DNA of 64,000 nucleotides from Corynebacterium sp. zg-331 (GTDB taxonomy: Bacteria; Actinomycetota; Actinomycetes; Mycobacteriales; Mycobacteriaceae). Made by a program: the position numbers and the translations under genes. The DNA lies in NCBI RefSeq assembly GCF_014267345.1, contig NZ_JACMYD010000001.1:124001-188000 (forward strand), read 5' to 3'. Under the pieces are notes generated by a model that saw nothing but the letters and a program-made list of their open reading frames with translations, was not told the DNA's origin and searched no databases. Shown one piece after another: positions 7,993 through 16,537 of the stretch. Every line of letters begins with the position of its first letter. Position 1 is the stretch's first letter.

Positions 7993-9810
7993 ATGTCTGG
8001 TATGATTATTAATTTGGGAAATATTTCCAAATCTATTGTGGAACTATCTGGCATTTCTCGTACTGCAAGTTCCATTGCTTCTATCCCTCTCCGATCAACC
8101 ATCAACGGCAGTTTTTCTGCAGTCTCTGGCTTGGATCAACTGGGTAACTATCATGGGGTTGTTCTTATGGGAGGCCCCGGTTCGGCGCGTAGTGTGTTGG
8201 AGTCGTATGCGGAGCAGGTGGAGTGGCTAAAAAATGCGCTTCAAGCCAGCGCGCATGCGCTCCATGAACAGAATGAGGCTTTTGCTCGCAGTCTTGATCG
8301 TGCAGAGGAGGGCAACCTGGGGAATGTTGGTGGTGCCGCTTTTCCACCGCGTCCGGTTCCCAGGTATGAGCCCTTTGTCTTTCCCGCTCCGGTGGTGGGG
8401 CCTGCGGGGTCGATTCACCAGTTGGCTGCTGCCTTTGGTGCCACGCAGATTGGTCAAGCCCAACAGGCCGCGGCACTGTGGGGGAAAATGGCGGCCGGAA
8501 TCGGTTCCGTGGCGGCGGGTCTGGTGGCGGTGGCCGCAGATCTAAGGGTGCATAATTACGGCGATGTGGTGGATTCCGCCATTAAGCACGTGGTGGAAGT
8601 GGCGGATACCGGTAAGGCGTTTGCCCGCAATGCCGCCTTGATGGTGAGCAGCACCATGAATCTCGCTCCGGTGCAGCAGCAGGGTTCCCAGTTGGTATCG
8701 GCTATGCAAAGCGCGATTAACGCCATGCCCGAGCCGGAGGAAAAACAGGCGGCGGAAGCTGCTTTTTTGCAGGCATTTCCGGCGGCTTATACTCCGATGT
8801 TGTTGCCGGGTGTTCCCGTGGTGAGGTCTTTAACTGACCCGTCCTTTAGCCTCTCTCTGGGCAGTCTCATTCCCACGGGAATGGGGCCCACAGCAGGGAA
8901 AGGGCACAAGCATGATGCCGCTGGGCTTCGCCCCGCAGGCGAACGGGAACTACACAGAATCATCCAGGCGGCGCGGCGCGTGGGGGAGGGCGGAAAGGAA
9001 ACCTTTGCGGAGGTTCTGGCGCGTACCCCTACCGTGGGGGAGACGTCTTCCGAGGCAGTTGGCACGGTGAGCGCGGCGGCGAATACGGCTGAGGCCGCAA
9101 TGTCGCCAGTTTCTTCAGTGCCGGGTGGTGCCTCCGTGGGGCATGCGGGTGCTGGAACTGCGGCGGCCAATCCAAGTGGAGTTTCCGAGGTAGTCTCGCC
9201 GGTGGCGATGGGGCGCCCGGGTATGGGAGCGATAGGTGCGATGGAGGCCGGTCCTGCAAGTCGATCCGGCGACGTCGCCCAATCACAAGGCGGGGCAGTA
9301 GCTCGCGACCGGGCTGGGATGGCTCCGGTCACCCAGCTGAAACCTCATGATGTTTCCACTTCGGCGGCGTCGTGGGCGGGGCCCGCAGCATTGGGTGGGC
9401 TGGGTAGCCCAGGCGTGGCTCGAGGGGGTACCCCGCCGTTCCTCGGGGCACATCCCGCGGCGATGCTGTCCGGCGCGGGTTCTGGTTTCGGCGCATCGAC
9501 CTTGGGCACCCATCACGCCGGCGGCATCGCCCCGGCCGGTATGACACCCGTGGGAGTCGCCCAGGGTTCGTCTGCCGCGCCGGGTACCCGTCTCGGAACG
9601 GGGGGCGCGTCTGCAGTGGGTGGTGCTGCCGCGCGCTCGCAAACGTTCATGGGTCCGATGCCCGGTGCGGCAGGCGGAGGGCAGGCAGGCCGAGGAAAGA
9701 AAATTAAGACGGTCACGTCTGCGGTGGAGGAAAACGAGAATGTGCGGGCCTTGTTGGGTGATCGGCCCCCGGTGGTGCCGGGGGTCATTGGACACTGGGC
9801 ACGAGGTTAG
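7993..9810 (+). CDS. PPE/WXG-like large protein, candidate type VII secretion-related substrate
   Basis: This 605-residue protein has no signal peptide. Residues 50-110 form a helical segment (GGPGSARSVLESYAEQVEWL) resembling the helix-turn-helix hairpin of ESX-associated PPE-like proteins, followed by a Pro-rich bridge and a second helical region to about residue 260. Residues 290-560 are low-complexity Ala/Gly/Pro/Val with repeated GMG, GAA and PVG patterns. A conserved-looking end, ALLGDRPPVVPGVIGHWARG, has the P-x-VIG-x-W pattern that I recall from actinobacterial PPE-domain proteins beside DUF3558 genes. I see no canonical YxxxD/E signal. It is coupled to the DUF3558 lipoprotein gene. 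The first 150 codons are AT-rich and the rest matches the host. Function unknown; the T7SS link is inference. Confidence 0.7.
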   Translation: MSGMIINLGNISKSIVELSGISRTASSIASIPLRSTINGSFSAVSGLDQLGNYHGVVLMGGPGSARSVLESYAEQVEWLKNALQASAHALHEQNEAFARSLDRAEEGNLGNVGGAAFPPRPVPRYEPFVFPAPVVGPAGSIHQLAAAFGATQIGQAQQAAALWGKMAAGIGSVAAGLVAVAADLRVHNYGDVVDSAIKHVVEVADTGKAFARNAALMVSSTMNLAPVQQQGSQLVSAMQSAINAMPEPEEKQAAEAAFLQAFPAAYTPMLLPGVPVVRSLTDPSFSLSLGSLIPTGMGPTAGKGHKHDAAGLRPAGERELHRIIQAARRVGEGGKETFAEVLARTPTVGETSSEAVGTVSAAANTAEAAMSPVSSVPGGASVGHAGAGTAAANPSGVSEVVSPVAMGRPGMGAIGAMEAGPASRSGDVAQSQGGAVARDRAGMAPVTQLKPHDVSTSAASWAGPAALGGLGSPGVARGGTPPFLGAHPAAMLSGAGSGFGASTLGTHHAGGIAPAGMTPVGVAQGSSAAPGTRLGTGGASAVGGAAARSQTFMGPMPGAAGGGQAGRGKKIKTVTSAVEENENVRALLGDRPPVVPGVIGHWARG

Positions 9811-9831
9811 GCTGGGATTCCTGGTGGGCGG

Positions 9832-9837
9832 TAGGGT
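9832..9837 (+). promoter_or_regulatory. Predicted -10 box of idi (leaderless)
   Basis: TAGGGT ends 6 bases before the idi ATG at 9844, predicting transcription to begin on the start codon. There is no Shine-Dalgarno sequence, which agrees with leaderless translation. Confidence 0.5.
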
Positions 9838-9843
9838 AGGCCC

Positions 9844-10419
9844 ATGATGTCCACGGGCAGCCCGGCGGGGTCGGAGTTGGTGGTGCTGAGCGATGAGGAG
9901 GGCAATCCCGTTGCAACAGCTCCTAAAGAAAGCGTGCATACAGGCGATACCCCTCTTCACCTGGCTTTTTCTTCCTACCTTGTAGATGCCTCCGGCCGTT
10001 TTTTGCTCACGCGGCGGGCGTTGGGGAAAAAGACATGGCCGGGGGTATGGACGAATAGCTGCTGCGGGCATCCCGCGCCCGGGGAAAGCACCGAGGCGGC
10101 CGTGCGCCGCCGCTTGGGGCAAGAGCTGGGGATCGTCCCTGCCGAGATTGACCGGTTGGTAGAGGTGCTGCCGGACTTTCGATACTGGGCGCGCGATTCC
10201 TCGGGGGTGGTGGAAAACGAGATATGTCCAGTCTTTGTGGTATGCCTCGCCCCGGAAGCGCGGGTCGCTCCCGCTCCCGCGGAGGTAGCGGCGTGGGAGT
10301 GGTTGTGTCCCGCGGCCTTGCTGAAGGCGGTGGAATGCGCCCCAGCGGTCTTTTCCCCCTGGATGATCAAGCAGCTTGCCCATGAGGAACTGCGTGCGGC
10401 GCTGCTCGACGTACCCTAG
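9844..10419 (+). CDS. idi: Isopentenyl-diphosphate delta-isomerase, type I
   Basis: This 191-residue Nudix-fold enzyme interconverts isopentenyl and dimethylallyl diphosphate for isoprenoid synthesis (menaquinone, decaprenyl phosphate, carotenoids). Visible type I signatures are LTRRALGKKTWPGVWTNSCCGHP, with the catalytic cysteine in NSCCGHP near residue 77, the metal histidines, and the glutamate-rich VVENEICPVF segment with the catalytic glutamate. There are two adjacent ATG codons; the first fits the predicted transcription start. It converges with the carboxylesterase gene, 28 bases apart. Confidence 0.95.
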   Translation: MMSTGSPAGSELVVLSDEEGNPVATAPKESVHTGDTPLHLAFSSYLVDASGRFLLTRRALGKKTWPGVWTNSCCGHPAPGESTEAAVRRRLGQELGIVPAEIDRLVEVLPDFRYWARDSSGVVENEICPVFVVCLAPEARVAPAPAEVAAWEWLCPAALLKAVECAPAVFSPWMIKQLAHEELRAALLDVP

Positions 10420-10447
10420 ATGGCTTTGGTGCTCGAGGGGCAAGGCG

Positions 10448-11776
10448 TTATCGCGCCCCGGCGGACTTCCACGGGATGTGGTGGGTAAAAGCCAACCGCA
10501 CGGGCTTGAGGGGATCGTTTTGCGTGTATAGGGAGCCGGAGAGGGCGTCGTAGATCGCTACCGTACGCCCCTCGGAACGTCGGTAGCGTGGCCACGGTGG
10601 CGTGGTGTCGCGGGCGAAGTCCACCATGATTCGGTGAATCGTGCGGCGAGAGGGCTGGGGCCGGAATACTAAAGGCAGGTCGTCGCAGTGCAACATGGGG
10701 TGGTCCTCGGTGCCTTCGTATTGGAGTACCCAGCATTGGGCGGGAGCGTTTTCGGCGGTGTCGGAAACCCAGCGGCGGATGCCGGAATCACCGATGAGTT
10801 GGGACATCTCCCGATGGGGATAGATCTCGCGGGCGGATTGGAGATAGGAGGAGGCCGGTATCTCTAGCCCCATCGTCTTTGCCATCACTCGGACGGCGAT
10901 GCCGCCGCGTCCGCGCCGGTCAAGACGGGAGACGAAGGGGACAAAATGAAAGCACTCCTCCCGCGTGCAGGTGATAAGAATGGGGATATTGACCAGTTCG
11001 CTCGCGGCAAAGGGACCAGGACCTAAGGCGAGATCGTGGAAGAAGCGGGAGCGCAGGCGGCGGTAGCCGCGGCGTAGCTTTTCGGGGTTTTTCTCCGCGA
11101 GCTCGGTGAGGTGTCGGCGGGTAATGGGGGTGGAAAGCAGGCGGCGCAAGGTCCCCTTGCGTTGGGCGAAGGTGCCGCGTGGGTAGGCGGGTGACATGGC
11201 GATGAGGCGTCGGAATGCGCCGCGGTAGTGGTCCCGTCGGGTGAGCCAGAGGGCGATTCCCGCGCCCGCGGATTGCCCCATCAGGGTGACGTTGGTGGGG
11301 TCGCCGCCGAAGTATTCGATGCACCGCTGCACCCATTCCAGGCCCCACTGGCAGTCGGCTACGCCCCGGTAGTGGTGGTCCTCGTCGTCGCTCAAGTGGG
11401 CGAAGCCGGGCAGGCCGGTGCGATAGCCCAGGCGTACCATGATGACCCCGGCCTGGGCCATGGCGGTGCCCTTGGAATCCTCTTCCTCGTGGGTGCCGGA
11501 GTCGTAGGAGCCGCCGTGGATGTAGACGATCACGGGTAGATCGTCCCCCACGGAGGCCCCGGGCGGGGTGGTGATGCTCAGGGCGACGTGCTCGGGGTGG
11601 GCGACGGTGGCGTCGATAAGCTCTCCGGCGCTGCCGCGGCGAGGCCGGGAATCATGGAAGGGACCTGGAATAACGCAAAAATTGATGGAGCTAAATTCGT
11701 TGTGGGTGGGGTGGGCCGCACCGCGGAAGCGGCCTTCGGGGGTGCGAACGGTCACAGTGGAGGGCGCGGTAGACAT
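10448..11776 (-). CDS. Type B carboxylesterase (alpha/beta hydrolase)
   Basis: This 442-residue protein has the carboxylesterase type B fold: oxyanion-hole segment VIVYIHGGSYDSG near residue 85, the FGGDPTNVTLMGQSAGAG signature with nucleophile Ser in GQSAG near residue 170, and a later His region. It hydrolyses carboxyl esters; the natural substrate is unknown. No signal peptide is seen, so it is probably cytoplasmic. A TAAGGT -10 box sits 6 bases before the ATG, so the mRNA should be leaderless. Divergent from a small membrane gene. Confidence 0.9.
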   Translation of the reverse strand: MSTAPSTVTVRTPEGRFRGAAHPTHNEFSSINFCVIPGPFHDSRPRRGSAGELIDATVAHPEHVALSITTPPGASVGDDLPVIVYIHGGSYDSGTHEEEDSKGTAMAQAGVIMVRLGYRTGLPGFAHLSDDEDHHYRGVADCQWGLEWVQRCIEYFGGDPTNVTLMGQSAGAGIALWLTRRDHYRGAFRRLIAMSPAYPRGTFAQRKGTLRRLLSTPITRRHLTELAEKNPEKLRRGYRRLRSRFFHDLALGPGPFAASELVNIPILITCTREECFHFVPFVSRLDRRGRGGIAVRVMAKTMGLEIPASSYLQSAREIYPHREMSQLIGDSGIRRWVSDTAENAPAQCWVLQYEGTEDHPMLHCDDLPLVFRPQPSRRTIHRIMVDFARDTTPPWPRYRRSEGRTVAIYDALSGSLYTQNDPLKPVRLAFTHHIPWKSAGAR

Positions 11777-11782
11777 GGTTGA

Positions 11783-11809
11783 ACCTTAGCAACTTTGGCA
11801 CTCTACGAT
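11783..11809. promoter_or_regulatory. Compact divergent leaderless promoter pair
   Basis: Only 40 bases separate the esterase ATG (minus) and the small membrane protein ATG at 11817 (plus). On the minus strand TAAGGT (11788-11783) is 6 bases from the esterase start. On the plus strand TACGAT (11804-11809) is 7 bases from 11817. The two -35 regions must overlap the opposite -10, so the promoters probably compete for polymerase. Confidence 0.5.
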
Positions 11810-11816
11810 GGTGGGC

Positions 11817-12041
11817 ATGACTGCGCTGTATGACTGGTGCGTGCAAAGCCTCGTGGCTTCGCCGTTGGCGCTGCACATTGCTGTGGTGTTGGGGGTGGTG
11901 CTGCCCGCGTGCGCGGTGGCGGCATTATTCTTGCAGCGTGCCGTGGATGTGGTGAGCGGCGGCATATGCCGCCTGTTGCCTCGCGGAGGCGTGGCGAAGG
12001 TACGGAAAAACAGTGAGAAGGAGCCTCCCCTCGATGCCTAA
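11817..12041 (+). CDS. Small single-pass membrane protein
   Basis: I choose the ATG at 11817 (an in-frame ATG lies at 11808) because a TACGAT -10 box ends 7 bases upstream, giving a leaderless start. The 74-residue product has one long hydrophobic stretch at about residues 15-45 (ALHIAVVLGVVLPACAVAAL) and a basic C-terminal tail. No family is recognised. Its last 8 bases overlap the next tiny gene. Confidence 0.6.
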   Translation: MTALYDWCVQSLVASPLALHIAVVLGVVLPACAVAALFLQRAVDVVSGGICRLLPRGGVAKVRKNSEKEPPLDA

Positions 12042-12174
12042 CTCAGAGGAACTGCGCAAGCAGGATCGAAAATTGCCCAGGTCCAAGCGGCGATACCCCA
12101 CCTCGTGGGTTACCCAGTCGTTGTGGATTCTTCTCGCATTGGTGCTGGTAGCGTGGCTGGTTTCCTTGGTGTGA
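12034..12174 (+). CDS. Very short membrane protein (46 residues)
   Basis: An ATG at 12034 preceded by GAGAAGGAG opens a 46-codon frame: a charged, basic N-terminal half (KQDRKLPRSKRRYP) and a C-terminal transmembrane helix (SLWILLALVLVAWLVSLV) ending at TGA. The start lies inside the end of the preceding gene, so the two are translationally coupled. This tail-anchored layout and the good ribosome site argue that it is real. Function unknown. Confidence 0.6.
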   Translation: MPNSEELRKQDRKLPRSKRRYPTSWVTQSLWILLALVLVAWLVSLV

Positions 12175-12430
12175 GAAGGTCGGAGCGGGCCTCTTTTCCC
12201 TTGCGGGTGGTGACGGCCCCATTTTAGGGTATTCTGTGTGTAACATCACCAGTTATGCGTGATCTGTGATTATCGCTATTTCCTGGTGGAAAGATACGAT
12301 GATGCTTCACGCACGGCCCGCTCCCCGGCCGAGTAGGTTTGGGGCCGAACCGTGGGTGGGCCGAGGTCAAGGCCGCCGGATAATAGCGCAGTCGGCACTA
12401 TGCAAGGCGCCATGGAGCGAGGAGAGTGAG

Positions 12431-14278
12431 ATGGAAACGCAGGAGCTCAAGGAATACACCGCACCGGCAAAGTATGAGGTCAAGGAGGGGGAGACCTGCC
12501 TGACCGCGCTCATCGATCAGGCGCGATCGCGCCCCTACAGCGTGTTGTTTTCCCGCCCCGCGAACTACGAGTGGGTCAATGTCACCGCCACGGAGTTCAT
12601 CGAGCAGGTCTTTGAGGTAGCCAAGGGGCTCATCGCCGCGGGAATAGAAAAGGGCGACCGCGTGGTGTTGTTGTCGAACACCCGCTACGAGTGGACGCTC
12701 TTCGACTACGCCATCTGGGCGGCGGGGGCGGCCTCTGTGCCCATCTACCCCTCCTCCTCCATGAGCCAGGTGGAGTGGATCGTGGAGGACTCGGGTGCGG
12801 TCTTTGCTATTACCGAGACCCAGGCGCATACGGATATGCTCAGCCACCTGGTGCTCGACGAGGACGGCTACCCCCTGCTCTCCGGTTCTGCTTCCAAGCT
12901 CACCCGCGTGTTGGAGATCAATGCCTCCGCCGTGGAAACGCTGCGCTTCGAGGGGCGTGACATCACCGACGAGCAGGTATGGGAGCGTATTAAGGGCACG
13001 AAGAGCAGCGACCTTGCTTCCTTGGTGTACACCTCGGGTACCACCGGCCGACCCAAGGGATGCATTCTCACCCACTACGCCTGGTTGAGCGAGGTGCGCG
13101 CTCTGCTCACTAATCCCATCGGGGCGTTTGCTGCCCCTGGTCGCCGCGTGCTGACGTATCTGCCATTGGCGCACGTGCTGGCGCGCGCGGTGTGCCACGC
13201 GGTCTCGATTGCCGGTGCGACCCAGTCGCACTGGTCGGATCCCTCCACGCTCACCGTGGAACTCCCGCGTTCTAGGCCCAACCTCCTGCTGGGTGTGCCC
13301 CGCGTGTTCGAGAAGGTGCGCAACGCCGCCGCGGCCCAGGCGGCCGCCAAGGGCGGTGTGGGCGCGGCGATCTTCCGCCGCGCGGAGAAGATCGCCATCG
13401 AGTACTCCAAGGCACTGGATGCCCCGGAGGGGCCCACCCGCTTCCTCGATACTCAGCGTCGCCTCTACGACCGCCTGGTGTACTCCAAGATCCGGGAGGC
13501 CATCGGCGGGGAGGTCGGCTACTGCATCACTGGTGGTTCCCCGATGGGGCACGATCTGCTGCACTTCTTCCGCGGCGTGGGCGTACCGGTCTACGAGGGC
13601 TACGGCCTGACCGAGACCTGCGCGGCGGCGGCCGTGGACTTCGAGGATCAGAAGATCGGCACGGTGGGTAAGCCCGTGGGCGGCGTGTCCGTCAAGATCA
13701 ATGACGATGGCGAGATCATGTTCCGCGGCAACGTTTTGTTCTCTGGGTACTGGAATAACGAGAAGGCCACGCGCGAAGCCTTCGATGCCGAGGGGTGGTA
13801 CAACACCGGCGACCTGGGCGAGCTGGATCCCACCGGGCACATTCGCATCACCGGGCGCAAGAAGGATCTCATTGTGACTGCGGGCGGCAAGAACGTTTCC
13901 CCGGCCCCGCTGGAGGATCTGCTGCGCTCCCACCCGCTGATTAGCCAGGCGATGGTGGTGGGCGATGGCAAGCCGTTTATCGGAGTGCTCATCACCCTGG
14001 ATGAAGAGGAGCTGTCCCGCTGGAAGCACGGCCGCAACATCCCCGAGTCCCGGCCGGTGCGGGAGGTGGCCGCCGACCCCGTGCTGCGGGCGGAGATTCA
14101 AGACGCCATCAACGCCGCCAATGCGACCGTCTCGCACGCGGAGGGGATCAAGAAGTTCCACATCCTGGATCGTGATCTCACCGAGGAGGAAAACGAGCTG
14201 ACCCCCACCATGAAGGTGAAGCGCAACGTGGTTGCGGAGCGCTATGCGGAGGAGATCGAGCACATCTACCGGCGCTAG
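12431..14278 (+). CDS. fadD15: Long-chain fatty acid-CoA ligase (FadD15 type)
   Basis: This 615-residue adenylate-forming enzyme activates long-chain fatty acids to acyl-CoA. Visible core motifs are the AMP-binding P-loop VYTSGTTGRPKG near residue 200, the A5 segment EGYGLTETCAA, WYNTGDLGELD, and the C-terminal GRKKDLIVTAGGKNVSPAPLE hinge and lysine region. Length and order match FadD15-type synthetases. I start it at the ATG at 12431 behind GAGGAG, since the open frame upstream lacks coding character. It probably feeds membrane lipid and mycolate metabolism. Confidence 0.93.
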   Translation: METQELKEYTAPAKYEVKEGETCLTALIDQARSRPYSVLFSRPANYEWVNVTATEFIEQVFEVAKGLIAAGIEKGDRVVLLSNTRYEWTLFDYAIWAAGAASVPIYPSSSMSQVEWIVEDSGAVFAITETQAHTDMLSHLVLDEDGYPLLSGSASKLTRVLEINASAVETLRFEGRDITDEQVWERIKGTKSSDLASLVYTSGTTGRPKGCILTHYAWLSEVRALLTNPIGAFAAPGRRVLTYLPLAHVLARAVCHAVSIAGATQSHWSDPSTLTVELPRSRPNLLLGVPRVFEKVRNAAAAQAAAKGGVGAAIFRRAEKIAIEYSKALDAPEGPTRFLDTQRRLYDRLVYSKIREAIGGEVGYCITGGSPMGHDLLHFFRGVGVPVYEGYGLTETCAAAAVDFEDQKIGTVGKPVGGVSVKINDDGEIMFRGNVLFSGYWNNEKATREAFDAEGWYNTGDLGELDPTGHIRITGRKKDLIVTAGGKNVSPAPLEDLLRSHPLISQAMVVGDGKPFIGVLITLDEEELSRWKHGRNIPESRPVREVAADPVLRAEIQDAINAANATVSHAEGIKKFHILDRDLTEEENELTPTMKVKRNVVAERYAEEIEHIYRR

Positions 14279-14496
14279 GTTGCTGCGGGGGTCGGGGAAA
14301 GACGGGATCGATGCAGAAGAGGGGGCATCGCCGCGCGGGGCATGGGGGATTCCTCCATGCTCGCCCCCGGCGCGCCGCGCGCCCGAGCGGGGATGGGTGG
14401 CCTAGAGTCATCTCCGTTGCCAACCCTCAAGTAGCCCTTGAGCCCCGGCCGTGGGCAGCGGCCGCCCGAGATCGCGGAAAGGAAGAGCCCGTCACC

Positions 14497-15180
14497 ATGC
14501 ACCGCATTGCCGCCGAGCTGCGCCACCGCGAACTCACCCAGGAACTCTACGACATCGGCGATGAGGTGGCGGAGTACATCGAGCACATCGCGCAGGCCAT
14601 CGCGGACTGGGACGTCGAGCTGGTGAGGGATTGCCTGGCGGAGTTCGAGGAGATCGTGGCGGACGCCCGCGTGGATGCGCGCGTGGCGATAGGGGAGCTC
14701 ACGGGCCTGCGTCAGGCGCTCACCTCGGGCCTGCGCTCCGGGAGGTTAAGTGCGCGGCCGCGGCCGCAACCCGGCACCGAACCCGCGCTGATCGACGCCT
14801 CGGCCCTGCGCGCCCGCCATCCGCTGGATTCCTCCCCGGTGATCGTGGCCGAGCTGGTCGGCGCACTCGATGCTCGCACGGACTCCGCCCAAGCCGCCCT
14901 GGCGGCGGTGGTGGATTGGGTACTGGAGACTACCGACGTGGCGGCGAACGATCTGGAGGCGTTCAGCCTCCCGCACGTGTATTTCCGCGTGCGTCGGGCG
15001 GTACTCGCTACCACCGAGGGCTGGCTTGACAGCGTCGCCCGCGAGCATCCCGCCTATGCCCGGGCCAAGCGCGGGCACCATCCCCCCGCATTCCTCGCGG
15101 AGCGCGCGCGGATCGACGCCGTGGTGGCGCGCGTGGCCCAGCGCAGGCGTCAGGCCACCGGGTCCGGTGCGGCAAGCTGA
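14497..15180 (+). CDS. Conserved hypothetical protein
   Basis: A 227-residue soluble protein, started at the ATG at 14497 after an AGGAAG site; the open frame before it is low-quality. It is predicted mostly helical, with a charged N-terminal helix pair (ELRHRELTQELYDIGDEVAEY) and no signal or membrane segment. It ends 23 bases before hemW. I do not recognise a family beyond a likely corynebacterial conserved protein seen at the same place upstream of hemW. Confidence 0.75.
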   Translation: MHRIAAELRHRELTQELYDIGDEVAEYIEHIAQAIADWDVELVRDCLAEFEEIVADARVDARVAIGELTGLRQALTSGLRSGRLSARPRPQPGTEPALIDASALRARHPLDSSPVIVAELVGALDARTDSAQAALAAVVDWVLETTDVAANDLEAFSLPHVYFRVRRAVLATTEGWLDSVAREHPAYARAKRGHHPPAFLAERARIDAVVARVAQRRRQATGSGAAS

Positions 15181-15190
15181 CCCGCCTGGC

Positions 15191-15196
15191 TAGGGT
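15191..15196 (+). promoter_or_regulatory. Predicted -10 box of hemW (leaderless)
   Basis: TAGGGT ends 7 bases before the ATG at 15204. This selects the ATG over the in-frame GTG at 15198, which would lie upstream of the predicted transcription start. Confidence 0.45.
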
Positions 15197-15203
15197 AGTG
15201 CCC

Positions 15204-16430
15204 ATGAACCAGGATGATCCTTTTGGTGTGTACGTCCATGTGCCTTTTTGCGCTGCGCGCTGCGGCTACTGCGATTTCAACACGTACACCCCCGGCGAGC
15301 TGGGAACCTCCGCCTCGCCGGAGACGTATCTGGATGCGCTGGAAAAGGAGCTTGACCTGGCCGCGCGTTACGCGGCGCGCCGTGGTCTTGATCGCCCTGC
15401 GCAGACGGTATTCGTGGGTGGGGGTACTCCCTCCTTGCTGGGGGCGCGGGGCCTGGGTCGCCTGTTGGCTGCGGTGCGCCGTTCCTTTGGAATAGCGCCG
15501 GGCGCGGAAATCACCACGGAATCGAATCCGGAGTCTACCTCCCCGGAGTTCTTCTCCGGCTTGCTCGAGGCGGGATTTACGAGGGTGTCGTTGGGGATGC
15601 AGTCCGCGGCCCCGCATGTTCTGGCGGTCCTGGAGCGCCGCCATACCCCGGGGCGTGCGGTGCGCGCCGCCGGGGAGGCCCTGACGGCCGGCTTTCAGCA
15701 TGTGAACCTGGACATGATTTACGGCACCCCCACGGAGACGGATGCCGACGTGCGAGACACAGTGGAGGCCATCGTGGGCGCTGGGGTGGATCACGTGTCC
15801 GCCTACTCCCTCATTGTGGAGGAGGGTACCCGCATGGCGCGCAAGGTGCGCCGCGGGGAGCTGCCAGCCCCGCAGGACGATGTGGTGGCGGCCCGCTACG
15901 AGATGATCGATTCCGCCCTGCGCGCCGCAGGCATGGAGTGGTACGAGGTATCCAATTGGGCGCGGCCTGGTGGGCGGTGCCGCCACAACGAGATCTACTG
16001 GCGCGACGGTCAGTGGTGGGGCGCGGGGCCGGGGGCTCATTCCCACATTGCCGGCGAGCGCTTCTCCCATCTGAAACACCCGGCCAGCTATGCGCGTGCT
16101 GTGAACCAGGGGCACCTGCCGATAGCGGAAAGGGAGCGCCTGACGCAGCAGGATAAGCACACCGAGCGTCTCATGTTGGGGCTGCGCATGCGGCGCGGCG
16201 TGCCTGCCGCATGGATCGCTCCCCGGGCGTGGCCCGTGGTGGAGGATTACCGCGAGCGCGGCCTGCTGCGATGCGTGAGCGCCGGGATGGCTGACCCTGA
16301 GCCTACCGATGTCCCCGATACTGAGGAGGGGCTGCGGGTGGCGGTGACGGAGGCCGGGAGGCTGTTTGCCGATGGCATCGTGGCGGATCTCCTGGTGGCG
16401 GAGGAGATCGGGGAGACCTTAGGACTTTAG
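15204..16430 (+). CDS. hemW: Radical SAM heme chaperone HemW (HemN-like)
   Basis: A 408-residue radical SAM protein with the CX3CX2C cluster at Cys16, Cys20 and Cys23 (CAARCGYC), the GGGTPS glycine motif and the HemW/HemN C-terminal region. The CX3CX2C motif lacks the fourth CPDH cysteine of true HemN, so the heme chaperone HemW is the better call; the gene is often labelled hemN in corynebacteria. It heads the hrcA-dnaJ run. Start choice is supported by a leaderless -10 box. Confidence 0.88.
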   Translation: MNQDDPFGVYVHVPFCAARCGYCDFNTYTPGELGTSASPETYLDALEKELDLAARYAARRGLDRPAQTVFVGGGTPSLLGARGLGRLLAAVRRSFGIAPGAEITTESNPESTSPEFFSGLLEAGFTRVSLGMQSAAPHVLAVLERRHTPGRAVRAAGEALTAGFQHVNLDMIYGTPTETDADVRDTVEAIVGAGVDHVSAYSLIVEEGTRMARKVRRGELPAPQDDVVAARYEMIDSALRAAGMEWYEVSNWARPGGRCRHNEIYWRDGQWWGAGPGAHSHIAGERFSHLKHPASYARAVNQGHLPIAERERLTQQDKHTERLMLGLRMRRGVPAAWIAPRAWPVVEDYRERGLLRCVSAGMADPEPTDVPDTEEGLRVAVTEAGRLFADGIVADLLVAEEIGETLGL

Positions 16431-16466
16431 GGGCAGAAAGGCTGCAGGGCCTTGGAAAAAATTACG

Positions 16467-16472
16467 TAGAAT
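16467..16472 (+). promoter_or_regulatory. Candidate -10 box of hrcA
   Basis: TAGAAT 71 bases upstream of the hrcA ATG matches the corynebacterial -10 consensus. No clear -35 accompanies it. No CIRCE element (TTAGCACTC-N9-GAGTGCTAA) is present here, so HrcA does not obviously repress its own gene. Confidence 0.35.
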
Positions 16473-16537
16473 AATGCCTGGGAGCGAGCCCAGGGCAAGC
16501 AGCGGGGACGCAGCGATGAGGACGGAGGTGTATCAAC

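Noticed and set aside
12266..12430. Upstream in-frame extension of fadD15
   Set aside because: The ATG at 12431 has a ribosome site and matches the family start; the extension is not coding-like.
16431..16537. CIRCE element upstream of hrcA
   Set aside because: No TTAGCACTC-N9-GAGTGCTAA-like repeat was found here.
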